The notes below the pieces were generated by a model. The model ran no database searches and was not told the origin of the DNA. It saw only the letters and a program-made list of their open reading frames with translations. The position numbers and the translations under genes are program-made. Positions 1-7,084 of a stretch of 10,618 bases of DNA are shown here, in pieces (position 1 is the first letter of the stretch; each line of letters begins with the position of its first letter). The stretch comes from Chloroflexota bacterium (GTDB taxonomy: Bacteria > Chloroflexota > Ktedonobacteria > Ktedonobacterales > Ktedonobacteraceae): contig VBHS01000138.1 of the NCBI GenBank assembly GCA_005881295.1, positions 1 through 10,618 on the forward strand. Reading direction: 5' to 3'.

Positions 1-55
1 AAGTGGCGCATTCGGGAAAGGCGTGGAGGAGAACCAGGGCCGATAAATCGGCGGT

Positions 56-1375
56 GTGCACGATCAATCGGCACCTACGGTTTTCCCAGGATTTAGCGAA
101 TGCTCCACTAAGTTCACGCAAACGGAAATAGACGAAAGATTGAAAAATATTCTACGCACCCTGATTTTGTTCGCCATTCGTGTATTTGGCATAGCAGGAG
201 CGCGATCGGCAGACCGGCAAGCCCAACAACCCGCACCACAGTCACCACGTATCCTCCTCATCCGTCCTGATCATCTCGGTGACCTCGTATTGACAACGCC
301 TGTCCTCAACGCGCTCAAAACACACCTACCCAATGCCTCTATCACCATGATGGTCGGCCCCTGGTCAAGCGAGGTGGTAGCGCGCCATCCAGCCATTGAT
401 CGCCTGCTGCTCTGCCCATTTCCAGGATTCCAACGTGCCGCGCAGAAGCCTCTATCTCCTTATATACTACTACGAAATGTAGCGCAACAACTCCGGCGCG
501 AACAGTATGATCTGGCCATCAACCTGCGCCCCGATTTCTGGTGGGGAGCCGCTCTCCTCTACCTTGCCCGTATCCCGCGCCGCGTCGGCTATGCCATTGC
601 CCCCGGTACGCCATTTCTAAGCCGGGCGCTGCCATTCCAGTCGCGCGAACTAGCCACCGTCTCCAACCTGCGCCTCGCCAGCACCGCATTAGGACTTTTA
701 GGCAATCCCCCGCTTGAAGAACCGTACACACCAGCGCGCTACCCACTGGAGTTCACACCGACTCCGGCAGAACAGGCCTGGGTGAATGAACGCCTGGAAA
801 AAGCACACATCGCAGTTGAAGACCCCATCGTGGTGATCCATCCAGGAACAGGTGCAGCGGTCAAACTCTGGCGCACAGCAGCATGGTCCGCCTGTGCTAA
901 CGCCATTCCCGGGTTGTTGACAACTCCCGCGCCTGCGCGTATCATCCTTACTGGCAGTCAAAGCGAGCGGCCAATGCTGGAGGAGATTGCCCATGGCATA
1001 ACCTCACCGCCGCTGCTGATGACGGATATGACCATCGGCCAGATGGCGGCACTATTACAGCACGCAAAGCTCGTACTTGGCGTCGATAATGGCCCGCTGC
1101 ACCTGGCGGTAGCGCAGGGTACGCCAACCATCCATATTTTTGGGCCGACCGACCCGCGCATCTTTGGTCCCTGGGGAACACCAGAACGCCACGTGGTCAT
1201 CGCCTCAACTCATCGCTGCCCGACCTGTCCCACCATCCCCTGTGGTCGCCTGGATTTTCGCCCAGAGGAACTCCCGGCGCACCCCTGTGTACGGCTGGTC
1301 TCAGAGCAGCAAGTGGAGGACGCCATCAAAACGCTACTAAACACAGAAGCTACTTCGCCCTCTCATACGTCATAG
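56..1375 (+). CDS. GT9-family (ADP-heptose:LPS heptosyltransferase-like) glycosyltransferase 1
   Basis: A 439-residue GT-B fold glycosyltransferase of family GT9, which transfers heptose from ADP-heptose to a glycan acceptor at the cytoplasmic membrane face. The N-terminal domain carries ILLIRPDHLGDLVLTTPVL (about 66-84), the GT9 signature. The C-terminal donor-binding domain carries VVIHPGTG (259-266), then VDNGPLHLAVAQGTP (343-357) and FGPTDP. A cysteine cluster near the C-terminus (CPTCPTIPC, then another Cys at 411) is common in the family. About 65 residues precede the GT9 core, including a hydrophobic or amphipathic stretch (about 31-48) that may attach it to the membrane. The start is uncertain: GTG at 56 follows an in-frame stop at 44-46 and lacks a well-spaced Shine-Dalgarno; TTG at 140, giving MKNILRTLILF, is an alternative. 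It is first in the visible operon and is separated from GT9-2 by the IscB element. Acceptor and exact sugar are unknown. Confidence 0.9.
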   Translation: MHDQSAPTVFPGFSECSTKFTQTEIDERLKNILRTLILFAIRVFGIAGARSADRQAQQPAPQSPRILLIRPDHLGDLVLTTPVLNALKTHLPNASITMMVGPWSSEVVARHPAIDRLLLCPFPGFQRAAQKPLSPYILLRNVAQQLRREQYDLAINLRPDFWWGAALLYLARIPRRVGYAIAPGTPFLSRALPFQSRELATVSNLRLASTALGLLGNPPLEEPYTPARYPLEFTPTPAEQAWVNERLEKAHIAVEDPIVVIHPGTGAAVKLWRTAAWSACANAIPGLLTTPAPARIILTGSQSERPMLEEIAHGITSPPLLMTDMTIGQMAALLQHAKLVLGVDNGPLHLAVAQGTPTIHIFGPTDPRIFGPWGTPERHVVIASTHRCPTCPTIPCGRLDFRPEELPAHPCVRLVSEQQVEDAIKTLLNTEATSPSHTS

Positions 1376-1382
1376 AGATAGA

Positions 1383-1634
1383 GTCAGGGACCCAATCCCC
1401 TAGAAGGGGACGGGCTTGCAGAGGCCCTACCTGACCAGACTCAGTGCGTAAGCACTACGTTAGGAGCGAAATGAGGTACGTCAGGGTGCGAGGCCAGCCT
1501 TGACCTCTACGGTTAGCAGTTAAACATCTGTAACGGGTTAAGGAAGTGCTACTAACGCTAAACCGCTCCATAACCTTGTCGAGGCCACCATTACCTGCGT
1601 AAGCAGAGGCTCGTAAGAGCAAAAGGAAAGCCCA
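1383..1634 (+). ncRNA. Omega-RNA (IscB guide RNA scaffold)
   Basis: A non-coding stretch of about 250 bases directly upstream of iscB, the known position and size of IscB omega-RNAs. Pairings readable by eye: GTCAGG 1383-1388 with CCTGAC 1430-1435, enclosing hairpins CCCC/GGGG (1397-1400/1406-1409) and GGGC/GCCC (1412-1415/1424-1427); AGTGC-GTAA-GCACT (1443-1456); a long-range stem GTTAGGAGCG (1459-1468) with CGCTCC-A-TAAC (1564-1574); a GAGG/CCTC hairpin (1473-1507) with inner TCAGG/CCTTGA; GGTTAGC (1511-1517) with GCTAAACC (1557-1564), one base of which competes with the long-range stem; CTGC-GTAA-GCAG (1595-1606); GCTC-GTAA-GAGC (1609-1620). Three hairpins share a GTAA (GNRA) loop. In the family the guide is the 5'-most part of the RNA, so it should lie at roughly 1363-1382, overlapping the GT9-1 3' end. 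The exact 5' end cannot be seen from sequence. Confidence 0.82.
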
Positions 1635-2957
1635 TTGAGTAACGTGTTTGTCTTAGATACGAACAAACAAGCGCTTAATCCGGTGCACCCTGGCAGGGCG
1701 AGAAGACTGCTCTCATTGGGGCAAGCAGCAGTCTTCAAGAGGTATCCGTTCACGATCATCTTGAAGTCTGCTGCCTCCTCGCCACACGTTTGGCCGCTGC
1801 GCGTCAAGCTTGATCCTGGCAGCAAGACGACCGGTCTGGCGATAGTCAATGACGCCTCGGGCGAAGTGGTGTTTGCAGCTTCGTTGATCCATCGCGGGGA
1901 TGCAATCAGGAAGCGCTTAGAGAAACGGCGAGCGGCCCGTCGGAGTCGGCGGCAACGCAAGAGCCGGTACCGCCAATCCAGATTTGACAACCGAGGCACC
2001 AAGAAAAAGGGGTGGATCGCCCCCTCTGTCCAGAGTCGGGTGTGCAACGTGATCACCTGGGTCAAGCGGCTCGTGCGCCTCTGTCCTATCACAGCCATCA
2101 GTCAAGAACTGGTCAAGTTTGACTTGCAGCAGATGGACCACCCCGAAATCAGCGGCGTCAACTACCAGCAAGGGACCCTCTCTGGCTACGAGGTCAGAGA
2201 GTACTTGCTCGACAAGTGGGGCAGGCAGTGTGCCTATTGCGGTGCCAAGGATGTGCCCTTAGAAGTTGAGCACATCAACCCACGCAGTAAGTCAGGCGAT
2301 GATCGTGTCTGCAATCTTACGCTGGCTTGTGAGCCTTGTAACACCAGGAAAGGAACGCAAGACATACGGGTGTTCCTGGCTCACCAACCTGAACTGCTGG
2401 CAAAACTGTTAGCACAAGCCAAGTCTCCACTCAAAGATGCTGCAGCCGTGAATATCACGCGGTGGGTGCTTCACGCCCAGCTCAAAGCCTTCGGGTTGCC
2501 TCTGGAGTGTGGCAGTGGCGGGAGAACGAAGTTCAATCGCATCACACGAGGGCTTGAGAAGACACATTGGTGTGACGCGGCTTGTGTGGGGGCAAGCACC
2601 CCGGAAGTGTTGCACATCGGGCAGGTGCGACCTCTCTCCATTGCAGCCTATGGACATGGGAGACGGCAGATGTGTCTCATGAATAAAAGCGGCTTTCCTC
2701 GTACCAACCCGAAGCAGAAGAAGTTCAAGCACGGCTTTCGCACAGGGGATCTGGTGAAAGCGGTAGTTCCTCCTCACTTCAAGCATGCAGGCACGCATGT
2801 TGGAAGGATGTCAGCCAAAGCGAGTGGGGCATTCACGATTGCCACGGCAGGAGGGACGGTCACGGATATTGGCAAGAAGTATTGCCGCATGCTGCAACGA
2901 GCAGACGGCTATGGGTACACACAGAAAGGAGAGGTGGCGTTTCCTCCCGTCCCATAA
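1635..2957 (+). CDS. iscB: IscB RNA-guided HNH/RuvC endonuclease
   Basis: A 440-residue IscB, the compact omega-RNA-guided DNA nuclease ancestral to Cas9; length is typical. Domains in order: PLMP-like N-terminal domain (FVLDTNKQALNPVHPGRAR, 5-23); RuvC-I LDPGSKTTGLAIV with D60; an arginine-rich bridge helix (about 93-120); RuvC-II with E158 in ISQELVKFD; an HNH domain (about 195-240) with zinc cysteines C199/C202 and C232/C235, EHI (H213) and N227; RuvC-III HWCDAA with H311 and D314; and a basic C-terminal domain that would bind RNA and the target-adjacent motif. All expected catalytic residues are present and there is no frameshift, so it looks active. Start is TTG at 1635, with AGGA at 1624-1627 seven bases upstream; GTG at 1644 is an alternative but would trim the N-terminus. 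It lies directly after its omega-RNA. The last coding bases form part of the right-end hairpin. Confidence 0.95.
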   Translation: MSNVFVLDTNKQALNPVHPGRARRLLSLGQAAVFKRYPFTIILKSAASSPHVWPLRVKLDPGSKTTGLAIVNDASGEVVFAASLIHRGDAIRKRLEKRRAARRSRRQRKSRYRQSRFDNRGTKKKGWIAPSVQSRVCNVITWVKRLVRLCPITAISQELVKFDLQQMDHPEISGVNYQQGTLSGYEVREYLLDKWGRQCAYCGAKDVPLEVEHINPRSKSGDDRVCNLTLACEPCNTRKGTQDIRVFLAHQPELLAKLLAQAKSPLKDAAAVNITRWVLHAQLKAFGLPLECGSGGRTKFNRITRGLEKTHWCDAACVGASTPEVLHIGQVRPLSIAAYGHGRRQMCLMNKSGFPRTNPKQKKFKHGFRTGDLVKAVVPPHFKHAGTHVGRMSAKASGAFTIATAGGTVTDIGKKYCRMLQRADGYGYTQKGEVAFPPVP

Positions 2958-2986
2958 ATGGAGATGGGTGCCCACGCCACGTTTTT
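2934..2986 (+). terminator. Right-end hairpin of the IscB element with T-run; possible intrinsic terminator
   Basis: GTGGCGT (2934-2940) pairs perfectly with ACGCCAC (2974-2980), with a second stem CCCAT (2951-2955)/ATGGG (2964-2968) inside. The outer stem is followed by G and TTTTT (2982-2986). It overlaps the last seven codons of iscB. It fits both a subterminal hairpin of an IS200/IS605-type right end and a terminator-like stem with a U-run. The large interrupted loop makes efficient termination uncertain. If it terminates, it would reduce read-through into GT9-2, GT9-3, gmhA and hldA. Confidence 0.5.
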
Positions 2987-3006
2987 ATGGTAGCCAGGGA
3001 AAATGC

Positions 3007-4320
3007 ATGTCATATAGAGAAGAACAACTGAGTAACGTCGACGACTACGGTTATCCGCTGGCACCGGGTGTCAGCTGGCAGCGCCGCAAGCGCATTATCC
3101 ACACGAGTAGGAGCATTGTAGGGAAAATCATCTACCTGCTGATGAGCATCATCGGCGGCTTCCTCTGGCTGGGAAGACGAGGCAAGCGCTATCCTCCCTT
3201 GACGCCTGCGACCTTTCATCCGCGCCGCATTCTGGTAATTCGCCTCGATCTCATAGGTGACCTGGTACTCTCGCTCACGGTTGTGCGCGCATTGAAGCGC
3301 ACCTATCCTGAGGCGGAAATCGACCTGCTGGCGCTGCCCGCCAGTGCCAGAGTAGCCAGCTACGACCCCAATCTCAGCGAGATCATTACCTACGACCCAA
3401 ACATCTGGCGGCGCCCCAAAGCGCTCTTGCAGCCTAAAAATTGGCGAGAGGCAATCAACTTGCGGCGCAGGCTCCGCGCCCGCCACTACGACCTGGCAGT
3501 CAGTGTGTACGCCAACTGGGCCGCTGTCCTGGCCGTCTTAAGTGGCGCCCCCAGGCGCGTCGGCTACGGACGCGAGGGCTATCCGGGCTTCATGACCGAC
3601 AGCCTGCCCGGAGGTATCCCTGGTCGCTGGCGCCACTGGGCACCCCTGGACAACAAACACGAAGTCGATTACTGCCTGGCGCTTGCGCAGGCGGCCGGCG
3701 CAACGCTCACTCCTGAAGATCGCATCCCGCGCCTCTACGTCGATGAAAAGACGCGCCAGGAGACCGAGCAATTGCTGCTCCAGCATGGCCTGCAACCGCA
3801 TAAGCCACTGATAGCCTGCCACATCAACTCAAACAACGGGCAGTCCAAACGCTGGCCCATTCCCCACTGGGCCACGCTGATAGATCACCTGATTCGCCAG
3901 GGAGGTGCGCAGGTCGTCCTGACTGGCGCTCCGGTCGACATGCCGCAGATCGAGCAGGTGACCCGCCGCATGCGTGAACAGGCCATCAACCTGGCAGGCA
4001 AGACCAGCCTGACCCAGCTTGCCGCGCTTCTTCAACGCGCCGACCTCTTAATCAGCGGCGATAGCGGCCCGCTGCACATGGGAGTAGCGTGTGGCACGCC
4101 CATTATCGGCATTTATGGCCCCACCAACCCTTCTCTCGGCGGCCCCGTCAGCCCCGATGCAACCGTGCTCCGCAGTGGCATCTGGTGCAGTCCTTGCTAC
4201 AACGCAAAGGACACAACAGCAGACTGCCGTTATTTCACGACACAATGCATGAAAAATATCTTACCAACTCAAGTATTCGAGATCGCCCAGACAAAATTAA
4301 AGAGTAATGTAAATATATGA
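3007..4320 (+). CDS. GT9-family (heptosyltransferase-like) glycosyltransferase 2
   Basis: A 437-residue GT9 glycosyltransferase, probably transferring heptose (or a related sugar) from an ADP-sugar. An N-terminal extension of about 70 residues contains a hydrophobic segment (about 37-55, IVGKIIYLLMSIIGGFLWL) followed by basic residues, suggesting a membrane anchor. The GT9 N-domain signature is ILVIRLDLIGDLVLSLTVV (75-93). The donor-binding domain has CHINSNN (271-277) and SGDSGPLHMGVACGTP (350-365), then YGPTNP. The C-terminal cysteine set is CSPC (394-397), C407 and C414. Start is ATG 3007, with AGGGA (2996-3000) six bases upstream; the longer frame open from 2785 lies inside iscB and is not credible. 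The stop overlaps the GT9-3 start (ATGA at 4317-4320), suggesting translational coupling. Its promoter is separated from it by the IscB insertion. It is a paralogue of GT9-1; donor and acceptor cannot be read from sequence. Confidence 0.9.
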   Translation: MSYREEQLSNVDDYGYPLAPGVSWQRRKRIIHTSRSIVGKIIYLLMSIIGGFLWLGRRGKRYPPLTPATFHPRRILVIRLDLIGDLVLSLTVVRALKRTYPEAEIDLLALPASARVASYDPNLSEIITYDPNIWRRPKALLQPKNWREAINLRRRLRARHYDLAVSVYANWAAVLAVLSGAPRRVGYGREGYPGFMTDSLPGGIPGRWRHWAPLDNKHEVDYCLALAQAAGATLTPEDRIPRLYVDEKTRQETEQLLLQHGLQPHKPLIACHINSNNGQSKRWPIPHWATLIDHLIRQGGAQVVLTGAPVDMPQIEQVTRRMREQAINLAGKTSLTQLAALLQRADLLISGDSGPLHMGVACGTPIIGIYGPTNPSLGGPVSPDATVLRSGIWCSPCYNAKDTTADCRYFTTQCMKNILPTQVFEIAQTKLKSNVNI

Positions 4321-5480
4321 AAAAAACTCAACCTGTAACCCTTCCAGAAAACGTACACATTCTGGTCATCAAAATGGCAGGTATTGGCGACCTCCTCCTC
4401 GCCACGCCAGCCCTGCGTGCCCTGCGCGAAACGTATCCCCACGCCCACATCGACCTCCTGGTTACCCCAGACTCCGCAGGCATCCTCAATGGTTGGCAGG
4501 TCATCGATCGCATCATCGTGCTCGACAAATACCTCTTCGATTATCCACAGCAGTTCTTGACTCGTCCGCACAACCTTCTTCGACTCAAACCACTCTGGCG
4601 CGACCTGCGCGATGGTCATTACGACGCCGTACTCCTGCTCCATCATCTAACGCTCCCCTTCGGGCGCTTGAAACACCAGTTGCTGTTGCGTGCCACGGGC
4701 GCGCAATGGCGCGTGGGCCTGGACAACGGGCATGGCTGGTTCCTCAATGTGCGTGTCAAGGACAATGGATTTGGGGCCATGCATGAAGCAGAATACTACC
4801 TTGCAGTGGCAGGGGCCGTTGGCGCAAAAACAAAAGATAAACGACTGGTGGTACCCCTGAGCGAGGCAGACCATCGACAAGCATGGCAACTGCTCTACGA
4901 ACATGAAACGCCTCAAAACATAAGGCATCCCATCATCGCTATGCATCCTGGCAGTGGTGGCTACAGTACAGCCCGGCGCTGGGCGCCAGAGCGTTTCGCG
5001 CAGCTGGCAGATACCCTCTATTCCAGCGTGGGAGGACAGTTGCTCCTGTTAGGAGGCCCCGAAGAGGCCGAACTCCACCAGCACATCATAGACATGATGC
5101 ACTCCGAGATGCCTGTACGCAGCATGGCGGGCAGAGGCAGCATCAAAGTCACCGCGGCCCTCCTCGAACAGGTCGATCTCTTCATCGGCAACGACTCCGC
5201 GCTCGTCCACCTGGCCGTCGCCGCTGGCACTCCCACCGTGGCCATCTTCGGCCTGACGAACGCCCAGGCATGGGGCCCCTTCGCAGATGAAAAAGCCGGG
5301 CAGCAGGCGCTCATAGTCCGCCTGAATCTCCCCTGTATGCCCTGCTTCTACCGGGGTCACGATCTCGGCACACCTGAAGGGTGTGCCACCCGCGACTGTC
5401 TCGCGCTTCTCGGCGTCGATCCCATTGCCACTGCCGCGCGCAGACTCTTAACAAAAACAAAAAGCGAGCTACATTCATGA
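4317..5480 (+). CDS. GT9-family (heptosyltransferase-like) glycosyltransferase 3
   Basis: A 387-residue GT9 glycosyltransferase, shorter than its two neighbours because it lacks their hydrophobic N-terminal extension. The GT9 core begins almost at once: ILVIKMAGIGDLLLATPAL (15-33). The C-terminal domain has the MHPGSGG nucleotide-loop motif, the GNDSALVHLAVAAGTP signature and FGLTN, followed by the family cysteine pattern (CMPC, then EGC and DC). ATG 4317 overlaps the stop of GT9-2, and its own stop overlaps the gmhA start (5477-5480, ATGA), so three genes are coupled by 4-base overlaps. This places it firmly in a heptose operon. Without the extension it is probably soluble or only peripherally membrane-bound. 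The role as a heptosyltransferase is inferred from family plus linkage to gmhA and hldA; the order of the three transfers is unknown. Confidence 0.9.
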   Translation: MKKTQPVTLPENVHILVIKMAGIGDLLLATPALRALRETYPHAHIDLLVTPDSAGILNGWQVIDRIIVLDKYLFDYPQQFLTRPHNLLRLKPLWRDLRDGHYDAVLLLHHLTLPFGRLKHQLLLRATGAQWRVGLDNGHGWFLNVRVKDNGFGAMHEAEYYLAVAGAVGAKTKDKRLVVPLSEADHRQAWQLLYEHETPQNIRHPIIAMHPGSGGYSTARRWAPERFAQLADTLYSSVGGQLLLLGGPEEAELHQHIIDMMHSEMPVRSMAGRGSIKVTAALLEQVDLFIGNDSALVHLAVAAGTPTVAIFGLTNAQAWGPFADEKAGQQALIVRLNLPCMPCFYRGHDLGTPEGCATRDCLALLGVDPIATAARRLLTKTKSELHS

Positions 5481-6079
5481 AACTCACATCAAACAACCGG
5501 CGCAGTACCGCCGAACAGAAAGTAATCGCCGAACTCATCGAAGGCAGTGACGTCATCCGCCGGACAGCCCTTCAACTCGCCCCCGCTATTGTCGTCGTTG
5601 CGGAACTCCTGACCAACGCCTTGCGCGCGGGCGGCAAGATACTGATATGCGGCAACGGTGGCAGCGCTGCCGACGCCCAGCACTTCGCAGCCGAACTGGT
5701 AGGGCGCTTCCGCCGCGAACGCCCGGGCTGGTCGGCCATCGCATTGACCGTCGACGCTTCCGCGCTCACCAGCCTCGGCAACGACTACGGCTTTGAACAG
5801 ATTTTTGCCCGCCAGGTACAGGCCCTTGGCCGTTCAGGAGATATCCTCGTAGCCCTCTCCACCAGCGGCCGCTCCAAAAACGTGCTGGCCGCCGTGGAAG
5901 TAGCCAATGCCTTGCAAATGCGCACAGTCGGACTGACTGGTGAAGGTGCCAGCCCGTTGGGCACGATGGTCAGTCACCATCTCCCCATTCCAAGCGCCAA
6001 TACAACATATATCCAGCAGGGCCACATGGCAGTAATCCACGTCCTCTGCGAACTAATCGAGGAAAGCCTGACAAGCTAG
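5477..6079 (+). CDS. gmhA: Sedoheptulose-7-phosphate isomerase (phosphoheptose isomerase)
   Basis: A 200-residue SIS-domain enzyme that converts sedoheptulose 7-phosphate to D-glycero-D-manno-heptose 7-phosphate in the cytoplasm, the first committed step to nucleotide-activated heptoses. Visible motifs: ICGNGGSAADAQHFAAEL (57-74), the sugar-phosphate loop followed by metal-ligand positions H69 and E73; LTSLGNDYGFEQIF (98-111); ALSTSGRSKNV (126-136), the second phosphate loop; and IQQGHMAVIH (179-188), aligning with the family's Gln/His metal-ligand segment (Q180, H188). Length is normal. ATG 5477 overlaps the GT9-3 stop, and an upstream in-frame extension from 5381 is inside GT9-3 and rejected. 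It is followed 45 bases later by the heptose kinase. All active-site landmarks seem present. Confidence 0.95.
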   Translation: MKLTSNNRRSTAEQKVIAELIEGSDVIRRTALQLAPAIVVVAELLTNALRAGGKILICGNGGSAADAQHFAAELVGRFRRERPGWSAIALTVDASALTSLGNDYGFEQIFARQVQALGRSGDILVALSTSGRSKNVLAAVEVANALQMRTVGLTGEGASPLGTMVSHHLPIPSANTTYIQQGHMAVIHVLCELIEESLTS

Positions 6080-6111
6080 CAGGGTTCTTAATGATATGTA
6101 AAAATTATTAC

Positions 6112-6116
6112 GGAGG
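6112..6116 (+). promoter_or_regulatory. Strong Shine-Dalgarno for the heptose kinase
   Basis: GGAGG lies 8 bases before ATG 6125, in an AT-rich 45-base gap after gmhA. It is the strongest ribosome binding site in the operon and fixes the kinase start; this gene is not coupled by overlap like those before it. Confidence 0.8.
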
Positions 6117-6124
6117 TTTTTTTA

Positions 6125-7084
6125 ATGCGTGTCGAGCAGCTCATGGAAATCATACCAACATGCAACATTATGGTTGTCGGCGATGTCATGCTGGATGAAT
6201 ATTTATGGGGAAATGTGCGTGGTATCTCCCCTGAAGCACCCGTCCCAGTGGTCGAGATACGTTCCCAGACCTATGCCCTTGGTGGCGCCGGGAACGTAGC
6301 CGCGAATCTCGCTGCCCTTGGCAGTAATGTATGCCTCGCCGGCGTCGTCGGAGCCGATACCCAGGCAGCAAAATTGTTTGAAATCCTATCCGAACTTCCT
6401 CGCATCTCAATGCATTTGTACCCCTGCCCGGATCGACCCACTACCACCAAAACCCGTATCCTCGCCCATAGCCAGCAAATGCTGCGCACAGATCGTGAAG
6501 AGCGGCACCTGATCCCGGCAGAGGCCGAGCGTAACATACTCGATTGCGTCCAGGAACAGCTCGACACCCTTAACGCCTGCGTGCTTTCAGACTACGCCAA
6601 AGGTGTCCTGACCGATACCTTGCTCAGCTCCCTGATCAACCTCTGTAAAGAGGCCAACATCCCTGTCATTGTCGATCCTAAAGGCCATCGCTACTCCCGC
6701 TATCGCGGCGCTACCGTGGTAACGCCCAACATGACGGAAGCGAACATCGCCGTGCATAACGAAGAGGGCAACATGACCCTTGAGCAGGTAGCCGACCGCC
6801 TCCAGGATGAAACCGGCGGCAGCGCGCTATTGATCACACGTGGCCCACAGGGAATGTCCCTGTTTACCCACCACGATACTCCCCTCCATATCCCCGCCCT
6901 GTCACGCGTCATTTACGACGTCACCGGGGCAGGTGACACTGTGGTTGCTGTACTCGCTCTCCTCCTGGCAGCAGGCATGGATATAGCATCAGCCGCGAAG
7001 CTGGCGAACTACGCTGCCGGCGTCGTCGTGGGCAAAGTCGGCACAGCCTCCGTGACCCTCGAAGAGCTTGCCGCCGGTTTCTAA
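6125..7084 (+). CDS. hldA: D-glycero-D-manno-heptose-7-phosphate kinase (HldA / HldE kinase domain, PfkB family)
   Basis: A 319-residue PfkB-family sugar kinase matching the N-terminal half of HldE (RfaE). It phosphorylates heptose 7-phosphate at C1 to the 1,7-bisphosphate. Family landmarks: VVGDVMLDEYLWG (17-29), ISPEAPVPVVE (34-44), LGGAGNVAANLAALG (52-66), TTTKTRILA (107-115), VLSDYAKGVL (153-162), VDPKG (183-187), TPNMTEAN (200-207), and the PfkB signature VTGAGDTVV (266-274) with catalytic base D271. The protein ends at the kinase boundary. The cytidylyltransferase-like domain fused in enterobacterial HldE is absent and must be supplied by a separate HldC-type enzyme or a different nucleotidyltransferase. 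Its stop overlaps the end of the convergent radical SAM gene, with no obvious terminator between them. Confidence 0.93.
   Translation: MRVEQLMEIIPTCNIMVVGDVMLDEYLWGNVRGISPEAPVPVVEIRSQTYALGGAGNVAANLAALGSNVCLAGVVGADTQAAKLFEILSELPRISMHLYPCPDRPTTTKTRILAHSQQMLRTDREERHLIPAEAERNILDCVQEQLDTLNACVLSDYAKGVLTDTLLSSLINLCKEANIPVIVDPKGHRYSRYRGATVVTPNMTEANIAVHNEEGNMTLEQVADRLQDETGGSALLITRGPQGMSLFTHHDTPLHIPALSRVIYDVTGAGDTVVAVLALLLAAGMDIASAAKLANYAAGVVVGKVGTASVTLEELAAGF

Larger units (their letters stand above)
1378..2988 (+). mobile_element. Solo IscB element (IS200/IS605-related, no TnpA)
   Basis: An insertion between two co-directional GT9 genes. It consists of a structured omega-RNA region, iscB, and a hairpin with a T-run at the right end. 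IscB genes belong to IS200/IS605-superfamily elements that transpose by a TnpA (Y1) transposase, leave no target duplication and have subterminal hairpins instead of inverted ends. No TnpA is present in the window, so mobility would depend on a transposase acting in trans. Ends are estimates. The left end lies just after the GT9-1 stop (1375), before the first RNA stem (1383). The right end lies just after the T-run at 2982-2986. Removing about 1381-2986 would leave roughly 25-30 bases between the GT9-1 stop and the GT9-2 start, a normal operon spacing. Confidence 0.75.

Noticed and set aside
1..131. Possible 3' end of an upstream gene
   Set aside because: All three plus frames are open at the left edge (stops at 44-46, 94-96 and 129-131). 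An operon neighbour probably ends here, but the frame cannot be chosen.
1440..1620. Repeated GTAA-loop hairpins as a CRISPR array
   Set aside because: The stems differ in sequence, spacing is irregular, and they fit an omega-RNA fold; no repeat-spacer pattern exists.
1538..2798. Long minus-strand frames opposite iscB
   Set aside because: They are antisense shadows of a clearly recognised IscB coding frame.
2785..3006. In-frame extension of GT9-2 upstream to an ATG inside iscB
   Set aside because: It overlaps iscB in another frame, its residues look nothing like GT9 sequences, and ATG 3007 has a well-placed AGGGA.
5381..5476. In-frame extension of gmhA into GT9-3
   Set aside because: GmhA begins normally at 5477 with an ATGA overlap, and the extension is an off-frame reading of GT9-3.
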